In this document: piece after piece, positions 23,769-36,336 of the stretch
Layout: each line of letters opens with the position of its first letter
Position numbering within the stretch: the first letter of the stretch is position 1
The notes under the pieces: generated by a model
The model's input: the letters and a program-made list of their open reading frames with translations, nothing else
Database searches by the model: none
What the model was told of the DNA's origin: nothing
From: Branchiostoma belcheri
Lineage: Eukaryota > Chordata > Leptocardii > Amphioxiformes > Branchiostomatidae
Direction: 5' to 3'
Assembly: GCF_001625305.1 (NCBI RefSeq)
Contig: NW_017804365.1
Coordinates: 1,116,824 to 1,180,823 of the forward strand
Length of the DNA stretch: 64,000 nucleotides
Translations under genes and position numbers: made by a program

Positions 23769-24168
23769 GGCCACAGCAAGTAAATTTTATGGATGGCATC
23801 GTTCGCAGACTTAATCTAATGCCAGCAGGCAATAAAAAAACGAGGGCCAAAAAAAAACAAGGTTCCTACATTCTAAAATTTTGACTCACTCATTGTACAA
23901 ACGGTTTTCAATTCAGTGGGAACATCACATATACACACCCAACACTGCATCAAAGTAAGAAACAAAAGATTAAATCAGAGCCTTTTCTTGTCTCCTCTCT
24001 TCATAGTTATCTGCCATCCACCTTCCGGCATGGCAACAGACATCTTTTCCCATTTTTCGGCATGTTGACCAATGTCAAAAGGCATCAAAATTTCTTTTTT
24101 TTTGTTCAAAGGCAGGCGAAAAGTAATGCGTGCGCTGATGTCATCCTTAAAAATCACTTGCTGAGGCC
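23769..24168. mobile_element. PIF/Harbinger-like MITE, complete
   Basis: It starts GGCCACAGCAAGTAAATTTT and ends AAAATCACTTGCTGAGGCC, with TAA on both sides as the target duplication. The 400-bp interior matches the copies at 8.0, 15.5, 30.3 and 63.7 kb. It is non-coding. Confidence 0.8.
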
Positions 24169-24431
24169 TAATCGGAAATAGACGACTGACGTTTCTATAT
24201 TGGACGAAAAGGAAAATTTGGTTTTACGAAAATCGATAGAAGCTTGCAGGAAGCGTTTGGCAGTAACTCCATTTGTCAGAAAATTGTATTAGCTGGAAAA
24301 CCTTGAGTATTAGATATTATTATACCAATATTGTAAAGTCAGAAAACGAAATTAATGTTTTCCAATTTGTTTTCTGTCTGTGACATTCCATACAAATGCA
24401 ACGGTCAGATAATAGAATATGCTTCTTCGAG

Positions 24432-24769
24432 TTAACCCTACCTAGACCGGGCTTTTTTGGGCTTGGTGGGACCGGGGAGGGGGCTTATTTGCCCCCCCCC
24501 CCCAGAACTCAGTCTGCCGTATGACCACCAAATTTTCAGAGGATGGTGTTCTAGTAAAAATTTATCATATCTTCAATTTTTATGTCGTTATGATGTAATA
24601 TGACAACACAAAAAATTATTATCTTATTCCAATGATAGAGAAATATTGCCAACAATATTCTAGGAAAAGTCATTAACTTTGGTCGTTCTAGCGCTAGCCG
24701 TTCAGACGCTAGGTGACATCAAAGTTGGCACGGGCACTTTTACCCCCCCCCCCGTGTAGGTAGGGTTAA
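24432..24769. mobile_element. TTAA element, copy 3, internally deleted
   Basis: Both ends are intact (TTAACCCTACCTAGACCGGG and GTGTAGGTAGGGTTAA) but only 338 bp lie between them. Relative to copy 2 it is inverted and has lost the centre, including the X-box palindrome. The residue GACAACACAAAAAATTATTA marks the deletion neighbourhood. Confidence 0.8.
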
Positions 24770-26770
24770 GACTTCTGAATCGACAACATAACCTAGAAGA
24801 GAAAGATTAATTTCATCACTCGAATCCTTGTTTTGGACTCAGGGCTTATCTCATTCTTACATGATATCGGGGGTCGGTATCAACTTCCACCTTTGACTCA
24901 TTGCTAAAGTCACATACCCCAGACAGTTGCAATATGCCACTCCAAATTGTAACTATCTGGTAAATTGACACTGTCTGGTAAATTTAATACTGTCTTTGCG
25001 GCCACGCAAAAGATCTGCTTGGAGATTATTCATATGGTTCAGACGCACGGATTCTTAGCTATGCTGAAACATAAACATCCACTACATGCCTCTGTGCTTA
25101 CCTTTAATGATTTTCAGACAAAGGCATGAAGTTAAGAAACAGCAGTGATTTCACTCTTTCGAAGGCCAGAACTGAACGTTTGAAACAGGTCGTCATTGCA
25201 TTCTAAAATTAGTCATTACAACAAGTCAATTTCATTATCATTTCCTCAGTCTATATTAACCTCGGATCTCGGTTTTGTGTGTTATGACCTCCATGACCAA
25301 AATGGTGGTATTGTTTTTGTCGTGTCTGTCGTTGTGTGTGTGTGTGTGTCCGTCTGTCTCTGTCTAGCGAGCATAACTTCAGAACGCCTTTATGGATTGT
25401 GATGTTTGGTATGTTGGTAGGTCTTAGGAAGACAAAGGTAAAGGTCAAATGTGGAAATTCTATCGGAAGCTGTTTAACCCCATTTTTAGAAAGTCGCAAA
25501 ACCTGAAAAATTTGCAAATTTATTCACCGTGTACACAGTACGTAGTCCTCAGCCCATTTGTAATCTGTAAACGTGCTGGGACTACTGCTGAAGTAATTCG
25601 CGTCCATGCTCCAGCTCCTTGCACCAATCAAAGTCCCAAACCTTTAGAAAAACACACGAACCAGAACGTTCCTCACTGACACCTGCCCGATACAAGTTCA
25701 CGGTCGAACAACCAGGACGGAGTACCTTCGTGCTTTCGGCCATACTGATTTGATTCTATGGATGGCAACCTTCACCTGGAGTTCAAGCCTATTTTATCTG
25801 CTGGGTCACTTTTATACTCTCTTTAAAACCTGTGTGAGGGTGCAGACAATTGCATTTATAACCAATTACGATCATACAGATCATAAAATAATACTTAATG
25901 CAAAGAAAAATATCTTAAAACCAAATTTAACACAGACCAGCGGAAGTCGACACAATTTCCATGAAAAAGGGTAGACGTAACCACATTCCTCTACAGCAAA
26001 GAATTCCCAATTTTGTAATTTAGATGAAATTGAGGATCAAATGTCATTCTATGTATAGTCGCAGTAAGATATCTCTGTATTTTTCGCTTGTGACATTTTT
26101 TCCCTTTAGACCGCTGTCCCCATTAGGTACGTAAAGAAACCGTATGGTCTGAAACGTTTTTTTAAACGAACAAAAGTTGACGCGTGCGTGTACACAATCC
26201 AAATAATCACGTCATAGACAATTTAGCCTATACATGTACTCTCTCTCCTATCATGTTATTTGTGTATTTAGCCAACTTTACCCTTTATCCCCGCTTCCCG
26301 AAGCCTGGTAGAGGCTATCACCGAGGTATATCCTCTAGCTTAGGGTAAATTCCTGGAATGCCCAAGTCGTCATAAATGGATTACAGAGATGGATGGTACG
26401 TAAGATGCAAAGTAATTGGAAGCCTTCCGGGAGTACTTCGATCTTTAATTTCGGTGCGAATGTGTTAGGTTTATTGTTTTAGCAGCCTTCATATATATAT
26501 ATAGAAGCACAGTAACTTTCAGCGACAAACTAAAAATTAAAGTAAAATGTTAGGTCTCCAAGGGATCTATTACCAGAGATGGCAATGCAGAAGTGTGCTT
26601 TACTTTATAGATGTAACCTAATTAATCATTTCGGTATAACTCAGTAAGCTACGGATAGATGTTCTGTGTGTAGTGAGATTGGTCGGGTTTTAAGTGACTT
26701 TGGTACAGTGAAGCTACGGTAAACACATGTTTGTGTGCGTGGCTGTGATTTTGTATGTTTGTATTTGTAT
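24770..26770. other. No gene; fragments of dispersed repeats
   Basis: At 25295-25440 a block with GTATTGTTTTTGTCGTG, a short TG run and TTGGTATGTTGGTAGGTCTT belongs to the CCTTCGCC repeat family. At 25975-26045 the block shared with 7.56 kb occurs. Frames of 68-88 codons near 25.2-25.9 kb show no family motif. Confidence 0.35.
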
Positions 26771-26811
26771 GTGTGTGTGTGTGTGTGTGTGTGAGTGTGT
26801 GTGTGTATGTG
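26769..26811. repeat. TG microsatellite
   Basis: An almost pure TG run with single A interruptions. Confidence 0.95.
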
Positions 26812-27194
26812 TTTCAGTTTTTCATGTAAATTTTGTCTTCTTTTAAATCTTGTCTTTTGATTTCAATTTCAAGCTGTGCAATGTAGTCTCTTTTACATGG
26901 ATTTAATACCCTATACGAGCAATGCAATATATACGAGTCGGATACTATTCACGTACCCTTGATAAGCTATGTCGGTTTGCTGAACTGCCCTATGCAAGTT
27001 ATACTACATAGGTTTCATAATTCTACATGTATAGGTTTTGATAAATTGCACTATGTATGTTTGATCGTTCTGTATGTAGGTTTGATAATTTGCACTATGT
27101 AGGCTTGAAACAGGAGGAATGTGGGTTTGATACATGTATCATGTAAGATTTATCAGTAACTGTACTATCCTGATGAAGGATATGTATATTTAGA

Positions 27195-27544
27195 ATGGAA
27201 CTTTTACGCGTAGTTATCATACGTTACTTCCAATGCAATGCTATAAACAAAACGACTACACCATTTGTGGGAACCGGAGCATTTAGAATTATTGTTATGT
27301 TTACCGAAAGAAAACATATTGTTTTTGCTGTTTTCTCTTTTTTCCCCTTCTTCTCCAAACCAGAAAGGTCAATGATCTGAACCAGACGGCTGTGGCCATG
27401 GTAACTGGTTTTGGGGTCCATCATGTTGCAATTTCATAGCAGGAGGGATTTAGGCTCCTGTCTGACCATATATATGAATGTGTTTGAGTAAGAATTAACA
27501 CAGCAGACCTATGCAAAGGTAAACATCATGCATTTGCTTTCTAG
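27195..27544. mobile_element. Long-arm foldback element, second copy
   Basis: From AAACATATTGTTTTTGC through GGTCAATGATCTGAACCAGA to ATGCATTTGCTTTCTAG it matches the right arm and loop of the copy at 16.3 kb. The left arm is lost. At 27450-27452 (GGAGGGATTTAGGCTCC) it is uninterrupted and gives a second empty site for the insertion at 40.5 kb. Confidence 0.7.
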
Positions 27545-28095
27545 TTTACAGTGCGTTTTTCTTATAAAGTATCTAAAAGGAATATATTTTTACTGAAAAC
27601 GAGCCTGTTGTCAGGTTTTTATCTATTTCTCCCTTATAACTCCAGAGAATAAGCACGCTGTAAGCAGGTGTCTTCCACCCAAGCATATAATGCCCCCCAT
27701 TCAAACAGCTCTCATAAACCATGTTGGCGCATGCATACAAATGACTTACTCTACCACCGGTCGTTGCACGTCAACCTCAATATCCATGTCGTCCTTTTTT
27801 TTTTACAGTGACTCAATGTGCTTGCCAAACCTTAACCTACTACCCGTGAAATGGAAGCTTATATTACGGATGGCATCTCACTACCACAATGTTGTGGTCA
27901 ATACGTAGCCGTGCCGTCTTGGTTAGACGGGAAAATTTGTCTCTACGGACTAAAGCCGCAGGATTGAGACCACGTTGAATGGTTACGCCATGGTGTCTGT
28001 TAGCGTCAGATACCGATCAATACATCTACTATTCTCGGCATGGTAGGAAAAAGCCATGTCGTCAGGAGGTGGATATAACATAATTGTGGTAATGT

Positions 28096-28640
28096 TAGCC
28101 TGGGTGACAGACTATTGCCTGGGCGAGGACTCAGGCCAGCTCCAGGGCTACCCTGGGTGCCAGACTGCTACCAGAGCCAGAATGCTGGTTAGCTCCAGCG
28201 CAAGCCTGTGTGCCAGACTGTTGCCAGGGCCAGTATTCAGGTCAGCTTCTCAGAACCAGGGCTAACCTTGGTGCCAGACTGTTGCCAGATACAGTAGTCA
28301 AACCAGCTCCTCGGCTCCATGACTAACCTAGGTGCCAGATTGTTTCCAGGACCAGTATTCAAGCCAGCTCCTCAGCTCCAGGGCTAACCTTGGTGCCAGA
28401 CCGTTGCCAAAGGCAGTATTCAGACCAGCTCCTCAGCTAGCTGCAGGTCTAGCCTGGATACCAGGCTGGTGCTAGGAGCAGAATTCAGACCAGCTCCTCG
28501 GCTCTATGACTAACCTTGGTGCCAGAGTGTTTCCAGGGCCAGTATTTAGACCAGCTTCTCGGCTCCTGGGCGAATTTGGGTGCCAGACTGTTGCCAGAGA
28601 TAGAATTCCCGCCAGCTCCTACGCTCCAGGGCTAACCCGT
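28096..28640. repeat. GC-rich minisatellite, about nine units of mostly 61 bp
   Basis: GTGCCAGACTGTTGCCAG, CAGTATTCAGACCAGCTCCT and CAGCTCCAGGGCTAACCT recur. Unit starts near 28102, 28155 and 28210 are 53-55 bp apart. The next are 61-65 bp apart, near 28271, 28332, 28393, 28457, 28519 and 28580. Units differ by substitutions and small indels. The period is not a multiple of three, so a repeat protein is unlikely. Confidence 0.85.
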
Positions 28641-29065
28641 CCCCCAAACGATTTACCATACTTTAATTTACCATTGAATAACCCTCAGTGAGAGTTAGAC
28701 CCCGGCAGCCAACTCTGGGATTGGGAGGTTGTGGCTTCAACCGACCGAAGTGAGTATCGTGAAGCGCCAGGGTCTGGCATCCAGGCTACGTGATGTTCTC
28801 TCACGGTCTCTAATGCGTGCAGCTCCCTTATCTCAAAATTCCCGTTTGAACATCCATTTCGTCGCCGAGCTATCGGTAAAACTTTACGACAAAATGTCAA
28901 TGTCATGTGCCGATGCGTTTTATAGAACTCGACCATGTCCTCCACCCTTGGGGGTTTAGTGATTGTTATTGAGATTGCATAGATCACTCAATGAATTATT
29001 TCGGAGCGCTAATCATCCCCCACATTTGTGAATCTCATGGGATCGACACTCATTGAATGAGGGGG

Positions 29066-29072
29066 TATAAAA
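29066..29072 (+). promoter_or_regulatory. TATA-like box
   Basis: GGGGGTATAAAAACGCAGCC is a good TATA-box context. It lies about 470 bp upstream of a candidate first coding exon and at the edge of a more CpG-rich stretch (about 29.0-29.8 kb). Core promoter function is inferred. Confidence 0.35.
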
Positions 29073-29532
29073 ACGCAGCCCCATCAAAGGTATTGATGTT
29101 CGTCTCTTTCCAGCTAATTGAGAAGGCTGATTATAGACCACGGCGTTCCGCATTCACTGAGTGCTACCAGATGTCGCGCCGCGGTTTGACACATGCGCAG
29201 CGCCGTCCAGATCCTGGGTACTACTCTTCATCTGTTGCCAATGGAACACTAGGAGATCGACCCCAACAAGACGCCAGCCTGTAAATTCCTTCACGCGCTT
29301 TCATTAAGACGAAGTAAAGAGATAGAGCCCTTCAGGGCGTCTTACCACAAGTGTACGCTGGCAAATGTCTACCCGGCAGCGGCGGAGGAGGAAGGGGGTT
29401 TGTAGTAAAGTGGTTCTGAAGAACAATGCTTCAGGCTTCACGAATCAGGCTAGTACGTACGTTGCCGCAGCCAGAGCCTGCTTCTTCAGTTGCCGTAGGT
29501 GGGTCGTTCGTCAAGCTGTCATGTCATAGAGC

Positions 29533-29661
29533 ATGTCAGAAGCAGCGGTCGGCGCCACGTTCTTTACAGGACCGTTCCGGGGAGGCGTTAGCGAGCGATG
29601 CAGTGTATCTGTGCCGTACCAGAGGAAGACGATAAAGGCCGCTCTGCAGACAGCCGAGGCG
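29533..29661 (+). CDS. Candidate first coding exon, unrecognised protein
   Basis: An ATG in acceptable context (GAGCATGTCAG) opens exactly 43 codons beginning MSEAAVGATFFTGPF. It runs into GCG followed by GTAAGTGATT, a strong 5' splice site, giving phase 0. The peptide also has GVSERCSVSVPYQRK and a short amphipathic stretch TIKAALQTAEA. No domain is recognisable. The exon lies in a locally GC-rich, CpG-containing stretch downstream of a TATA-like box. That would make a first exon with a long 5' UTR plausible, although several short upstream ATGs exist. A non-coding first exon or a chance frame are the alternatives. Confidence 0.3.
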
Positions 29662-29779
29662 GTAAGTGATTCCACAACAACAGCGCTTAATAATTGCATT
29701 CCGCCGCATTTGCGGCTCTCATTTAGAGCAATGCAGTGTTGTAACATACCGAGGGACGTAGGCTCCATAGGTTCCTAAT

Positions 29780-30298
29780 GAAGGTTACAGTGACCTATGT
29801 ATACACACGCTCTGCCTTGCCTTGTGATTCATACACACTGATGATAAAGATAGATGTTGTTTATGAAGGTGGTCATATTAGATGTCATTAATCAGATTAG
29901 CCATTGCCTCAGAATGTAGCAATCAGGGCAGAACGTGTACAGTCAACGCGGGGTGGAGGATTGGTATTTGCCTCAATGGGCATCGCTTTCTAACAATCAC
30001 AATCTCATACTGCTATTGCCCGTGATAACGGTACTCTTGGGGGTTACGTTCTGACGGGTGATGTGATGTATGACAGTACCCTGAAGGCGTGCGGAACAGT
30101 AGTGTCCACTTATGCCGGGTCCATCCGGGAGGATCAATTATTGATGATAATCGTTTCCATTTGTTCGGTGATTGCATGTTTTCCAGAAAATGATTCACGG
30201 CCACGTTTTTTGACAGATACACACGCACACAACGCTGCAACTTTGGGTGAAACCAGTGGGAAAACTGTCGAGGTTGCTACGGTACAATTCTACACTAA
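29780..30298. other. No recognisable gene (possible intron)
   Basis: Frames of 75-87 codons on both strands overlap each other and have no motif. If the exon just upstream is real, this is intron sequence. Confidence 0.3.
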
Positions 30299-30827
30299 GG
30301 CAACAGCAAGTAATTTCCATGGATGACATCAGCGCACGCATTGATTTTTGACTAATTTTGAAAAAAAGGCAAGACATTTTGTTGCCTCTGACAGTGGTCA
30401 ACGTGCCGAAAATGGGCAGAGATGCCTGTTACTATGCCGAAACGTCGTTGGCAAATAATTATGAAGAGAAGAAGCGAAGCAATACAAGGCTCTGATTGAA
30501 TGTCTATTTCACTTCGATGTAGTGATGTATTTTATTGCTTTTATATAGTAGTGATGGCTGTAAATATCTGATGTTCCCACTGAATCAAATCCATTTATAC
30601 AAGGATTGAAAACCTTTATTTGTTATAGTTGTTTCAGTGAGAAATAGATGTTGTAATAGTTGACAGAAACTTAGCACAATACAGATATCATTTTGTTTGA
30701 AAACGTTCTTGATGTAAAAATGTGTATGAATCTTGGTTTTTTTTCCACGCCTTGTTTTTTTTCGCCCAGTTGCATTAGATTTGGAGTCTTCGGAGGATGC
30801 CATCCATACAATTAACTTGCTGTGGCC
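30299..30827. mobile_element. PIF/Harbinger-like MITE, complete
   Basis: It starts GGCAACAGCAAGTAATTTCC and ends ATTAACTTGCTGTGGCC, flanked by TAA on both sides. At 529 bp it is the longest copy of the GGCCACAGCAAG family here. It contains the shared CGTGCCGAAAATGGGCAGAG block. Confidence 0.8.
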
Positions 30828-31097
30828 TAAAGAAAAATCATTATTCCACACCCCCATTGGCGCAGACCCTCCGCCACCGTTTATAGAAGTAGAGACCTGA
30901 AAGCAACGCGCCGCCCATGATTAAGTGGACAGTCCATTCTACATTCGATAAGGTCAACATTAAAAATCGACTTATTGTGACCAACGTGTCTTCACATTAT
31001 TAACCTCCACCACGCATCCATCCTTATTATTGTATAATCGCACAAAATGTCCAATATACCTTTTGTTGGATGTTTGTATAAAACCATAGCTGTTTTT

Positions 31098-31541
31098 AAA
31101 GGCACCCAGAACGCATTTTAGCGCTTGAAAACCCGATTTCTCAAAGCCAATATTCTAGCCATTTATCTACATACTGAGTTGAAACCACACTATCCCAACG
31201 TATAGTGACCCTCATGGAGCAAAAATACCCAACATTCTGACAGAAAATGGTTGCTGGAAGGGCTTTGGGCTGATTTTTCATGTACTACCCAGAAAAAAAA
31301 TCATATTGGGGCTCCTTTCAAATGTCCAACGTATGGAATGCTTATTTGAATATGCCAATGTCAAGCAGTGTTTGTCGATATTACAAAGGTTGCCCTTTTC
31401 AGAATATTTCCAGTTTTGCTGCCCTGAAATCGTACTGGAGGCCTTGAAGAAGGTCGGAATGGCTGGTTCAGTGTAGAGCAAAACGGCCCCTTTCCCTTTG
31501 CGACACTGCGCTGACCAAATTGGATTTATGTGACCCCTGGT
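31098..31541. repeat. Dispersed repeat, copy 1 of 2
   Basis: Shared landmarks with 37.02-37.42 kb, in the same order, are TTATCTACATACT, CCACACTATCCCA, TGACCCTCATGGAGCAAA and ATATTTCCAGTTTTG. Overall similarity is moderate. No inverted ends were recognised within the shared segment. Confidence 0.65.
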
Positions 31542-31689
31542 TTCATAATTGAAATACGATGCAATATGCGAAAGTATGATTTGAAAGCAATAGGAAATTC
31601 TTCATCGTACTTTATCGTATCATACTATCGTATCGTACTTATTCGTGTGTTTTCCTTATATTATTTCATTTACTCAAATAACTTACTTT

Positions 31690-32085
31690 TATTTTTCATG
31701 GATGTATTTGAACTGTTAAATAAGTCTATGGAGAGAGGCTTTAAAAAAGCATATTAAGCTTTTGCTCCCCCTACACTGTTACACTGTTATATATCATTTA
31801 TTTTTACTCGAATGGTTTCATCCTTTTTAGCTTGTATTTAAGCATATTAAGCTTGTGCCCCATTGCACTGTTATATCTTATTGACATTTACTCGTATATA
31901 TAATATTTTTAGCTTTATACAAGCATATTAAGCTTTTACCCCTTTCTACTGTTATATTTCATTTATATTTTTTCTCGTATTGTTGAATCTTTTTTTAACT
32001 TCCATACGTTAAGCATATTATGTTTTTGTCCTATTGCACTGTTATATTTCATTTATATTTACTCAAATATATATTTACTATATAT
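31690..32085. repeat. Degenerate AT-rich tandem repeat, about four units
   Basis: AAGCATATTAAGCTTTTGC followed by ACTGTTATAT and CATTTATATTTACTC recurs near 31747, 31840, 31921 and 32011, with spacings of 93, 81 and 90 bp. Confidence 0.6.
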
Positions 32086-32387
32086 CAAAGAGAAAACGAA
32101 ACACATGGAACGCAATGGAATAGTTCTTCTCTATAGACGTACGTAGTGTTCTATGTTAGTGGCAATGTATTTTATCCACGTATAACTAAAATGTCTTTCT
32201 ATTATGCCCTAAAATATGCTAGCTCTCCTGGGTATTGATTATCTCAATTTTATTATCATATATAATTGAAAGTCTGATAATTGTTTTAATGCATCCGCTC
32301 TCTCTGTTTGTATGCTCGTAAGGCATAATTCCAACTCCATAATTCAGCCGAAGACTGCCAGTCTCTTCTTTTAACAATAACCTGGAT

Positions 32388-32417
32388 GACTGATTGATTG
32401 ATTGATTGATTGATTGG
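32388..32417. repeat. TTGA microsatellite
   Basis: Six to seven copies of TGAT/TTGA in a pure run. Confidence 0.9.
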
Positions 32418-32667
32418 CGCCAATGAGCAACGTGTCAAATATTTGCTCCCTCAGCCGTTCCAGCCACTAGTGGAACAGGGCCTAACTGTGATGAGCTCAT
32501 TTTGGCGGAATGGTCATCACCTCAGCGCACATATTGCCTCATTACTTAAGATGTTATCTTAACGTGGTCAGGGGGATATTTGGAGGGAGGACATCAATCA
32601 CTCAGTGCTCTAGATAGCCCTGAGATAGCACCGGTCGCCCATCGTATTCGTTTATAGAAACATAGAG

Positions 32668-32935
32668 AATAATTGCGTCGGATGGCGTAGTGGTAGATCA
32701 TTCGACTGTGAACTGGGGAGACCCGGGTTTGATCCCGAGTCGTACCCGGGACATGTCTGGACATGCGTCCGACGTTGTGTCCTTGGGAAAGGCACTTTAC
32801 ACGACTCTCCTCACTCCACCCAGGTGTGAATGGGTACCTAACTTCGGTTGGGGAAAGCCGTATTAAGGTCACCTTGTGGCGCCGAACGGCAGCCGCACAG
32901 ACCCTTGCGGCAGTTCCAAAAAAAATGTGTATCAT
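32668..32935 (+). mobile_element. tRNA-derived SINE
   Basis: The head has an A-box-like TGGCGTAGTGGTAGATC and a B-box-like GGGTTTGATCCC in tRNA spacing. It is followed by the SINE core CCTTGGGAAAGGCACTTTAC shared with the other SINEs here. A tail of A-run plus ATGTGTATT repeats ends it. The body after the core (AAGGTCACCTTGTGGCGCC) differs from the 39.5 and 49.4 kb copies, so it is another subfamily. Confidence 0.75.
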
Positions 32936-34344
32936 GTGTATTATGTGTATTTTAATGCGTATTATTACCATTTGTAGCATCTGATTGTAAACCTGTGTCT
33001 TTCACTAGAAAAAGATTTGGTCCGTTAAATTCCATTATTGAGAAGCTTTTCATTCTTAGAGAAATTACTTTATTCCGCGACAAGTTAAACTTTTGCTAAT
33101 GTCGAACAATTGTTAGAGACCGATCTAGCTATTTTTTATTACCGCGAAGACACCATATGCATGATTATGCTAATCTTTATAGCTCGTAAACAATATATTG
33201 ATAACTGCACCAGGAATTATTGTCTACATACTACCGGATACGGTCTCGGAGAGTTCGAAAGGAAAAAAAAATACGCGGCTTACCTACCCAACGGTTAATT
33301 TTTTTTCGTGTTATGATGTACATAACGTAATAAGTAAGGTAAATTAATTTGGCTGGATTTCTAATATCAGTTTAGTTTCATAAGTCTGTACTTAGCCGGA
33401 CAGAACTACATGTAGATAGTGGTAATTTAAATCAACAATTTTTTCCTTATCCATCCATTCTACCTCAACAACTCATTGGTTGGTGCACGCATATATAAAC
33501 AGTGCCTTTGCTGCCAGGAATTCGAGACTATTTTGACTACTTATAGATAGATAGAACACAAATTGAATATTTGAAACTAATACCGCACTTCTTGCACAGA
33601 TAATCATGTCGCGGGGAAAATATGTAATTGTGTTTCTTCGTGTTTCAAAAACATATGTTTTTGAGAATTTATATGCTAAATATATACATTGTTAAGTATA
33701 TATTTATACAGAGTTTTACTGTTGTAATAAGTTTTGACACATTTAGGCCACATGTGGTCATATGGGCATTAAGCTCGTTATAAAATTACTATGTAACGAC
33801 GATTATTATTATTATTTTATTTTTCTGTATTTCCTTCTGTATCTAAGCCAATCTAAGTCCTTAGTTACATGCCTAACTGCACGAAAGGTCTAACGATCGA
33901 CGCAAGCTGTCCGTAATGTTCAGGATCCAATTTTCTGTTTGTGTCATTTTTGTTTAAATCCTAAAGTCTGTGATGACAGATACAGACTGAATCTTAACAA
34001 TGCCTGCTCATGAGTCAATCCCTACGGTACACTAAGAGGCTGTTAGGGTGACGAGGAATGCACCCCGCGGAAAGACATAATGAGTCCCCCGGGAGCAGAG
34101 CTTTTGTGTCGGGCACGAAGATAAATGACGCGCGTACGGCACCTAACTCATGGGGACACCAACTTGAAAGGGTTTCCTGATTTGACATAGTCAGAAGTGA
34201 TTTTTACGCATTTCCGAGTGTCTAAATGGCTTCAAGAGCTTTTAGGCAAGGTAGACATCATGGTTAACTGATACTTGGTCTACTTTTAATGCCATGTGGG
34301 TTCTATGAGCTGCGTAATAACCATATTGTGATGGCTAAGGTCAA
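32936..34344. other. No gene; TATA-like string
   Basis: At 33492-33498 ATATATAAACAGTGCC could act as a core promoter, but no exon follows. The rest is AT-rich sequence without recognised structure. Confidence 0.25.
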
Positions 34345-34646
34345 CATGTCAATTATATGGGACGTTATTAATATTAGAAACCATGAGTAACTTGACATAA
34401 AACCCCACAAAATTCTATTGTTGCAACGAAAATTACTCAATTTAGCAAAAAATGCCTGCCAGAAACCCGTTGCCATGGCAACACAAAATATTTATATCTT
34501 ATTTCAAGGATACAGAACTGTTGCCAACAACATTCTAGGAAAAGTCACTAAGTTTGGCCGTTCTAGCGCTAGCCGTTCAGACGCTAGGTGACATTAAAGT
34601 TGGTGCGGGCACTTTTAGCCCCCCCCCCCGGTTTAGATAGGGTTAA
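34345..34646. mobile_element. TTAA element, copy 4, truncated
   Basis: The right end GTTTAGATAGGGTTAA is intact and preceded by a C run. The left half is missing, with homology starting near AATTATATGGGA. The X-box palindrome GTTGCCATGGCAAC is preserved at 34469-34482. Orientation is opposite to copy 2. Confidence 0.7.
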
Positions 34647-36246
34647 GCCAATGGCACTGTTGGTGATCAATTTCACCGCTAAAATCAAAGAAACCACATA
34701 TCATACTACTAGTATATTAGAGGGACTCGGTAAATATGCCTTCCACTACCTCAAAGGAAGAAGCCAAACCCAGGAAAACTAGTACCATGTATGTTGTAGA
34801 ATGTAGGTCAACGTTGGAGGTAGTCTCTTATATTTGTATTCTCTTTTTCCATACATGTTGCTTGTACTGGTAATGATCTTGATGTAGTAATTATTTCGAG
34901 TCTGATATTTTTATATTCTAAGGCTGAAAGAAACAATACTCTTTAAACAAAACTACAATCTCCCATAACCATCACCGTCGAAGAAACTCCAAGAAAACAC
35001 ATTTTTACTAAATTCCCAAAACATATTTATCATTAAAAACTATTCACTAGCTACTATCTCTAAAGATAAAGTAAACCATCCCCACTCTCAAGTGATTTAC
35101 CTAGAAAAATATCTTACAGATGTCCATAGACTAGGCTTTATAAACCTAATTTTTAAGGCTAATTTAATCATATCTATATGCTTTCTTGCAATTAGCTTTC
35201 GTGCATGCGTTTGTTAATTAACTTTTTTTATTTAATCCCGACCTCACAATTTCTGCATTCTTTTTTTGCACCCTTTTATGCACCCGGCAAACAAAGAAGC
35301 ATCATTAGTGTTAAAAGTACATATATTCCGTCGTGTAGCTGCCAACAATATTCCCTACTTAGTACTCTCACAGCGGTATGTTGGGGTTAAATTTAATAAA
35401 TATTGCAATTTTTACAGACAAGGCGACTGCTGCACAACGTCTGATAAGGGAACAAAGGTAACAGCATGGTTTCCATTAAACATGCTAGATACTGAACATT
35501 AGGCTTGTGGGACCCAAGGCACTGTTAAAGTTCCATTCCAAAATAAAGGCCATTCATAACCAAGTAAGAGGGTCCATTTTGTAGGCAAGGATAGACTGTA
35601 GATACATGTGTCTCCCTGATAGATACGAAGTACAGCTACTGGATTTATTCCTCAAGCTAACCGACATCTTTCACATCGCAGTCGTTCCTCAGTAAGACAT
35701 CTAGAGCCGAAAACATCAGCGAGGCATCTAGAACTTTTAGTCAGCCTGTCACGATCGGTCTCGCCCCGTGGGCTTCTTACTTTACTTTACTTTACTTTAC
35801 TTTAACTTAACTTTTTTGGAACTGACAACACATCAGTACACGAGTCATCAAGGCAGTCGAAACTGGTAGTAGTAGATGACCCACAAATACAGACGCTATA
35901 CAAACATAGATAAAGAAATCTTACTGCAAAGTACAAAACAAGAAACAATTTTAAAATTGGTAGCAGAAGACAATGCAATTTACGCGTAATATAAGCAGAT
36001 GAATATGCAAAAAAATATTCCTATCTAGCAGCAAACCATGCATGAATATGTGGACACAAGTTGGAATGGGTGGAAGGCTTATAAAGATATTAGTGTAAAA
36101 TCGGGGCAAAAATTAAAATCAGGACAAAAGGCGGTTTCTGCAGTGGGCCCTGAATTGCCTGAGTGTGGAAGGTGTAAAGAGGCTAAAAACAGGGTAAATG
36201 AAAGTTCTAAACGGTAACTATATATGCGGCTCCAAATGTCTAGCCT
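34647..36246. other. No recognisable gene
   Basis: Only a short TTTAC microsatellite at about 35778-35806 is clear. At about 36200-36240 the string AAAGTTCTAAACGG...CGGCTCCAAATGTCT matches 51.77-51.82 kb, a dispersed repeat. Frames of 60-78 codons lack motifs. Confidence 0.35.
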
Positions 36247-36336
36247 GGTTATCAAACCTATTATAGCTCCCGAGTTTTACATCCTCTCCGCAAATAGATA
36301 GATGTAGGGCTCGGGAACTATAATAGGTTTGGTAAC
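36247..36336. mobile_element. Short foldback insertion
   Basis: GGTTATCAAACCTATTATAG...TTTTACATC pairs with GATGTAGGGCTCGGGAACTA...GGTTTGGTAACC, giving about 37-bp arms in a 90-bp element. The repeat copy at 51.8 kb reads straight through (GGCTCCAGATGTCTTACTGAGG), so this copy carries an insertion in the neighbourhood. CCAAATGTCT on the left and CCAGATGTCT on the right may be the target duplication. Confidence 0.65.

Noticed and set aside
28056-28691. Protein-coding frames across the GC-rich minisatellite
   Set aside because: The unit length is not a multiple of three and indels break every frame.
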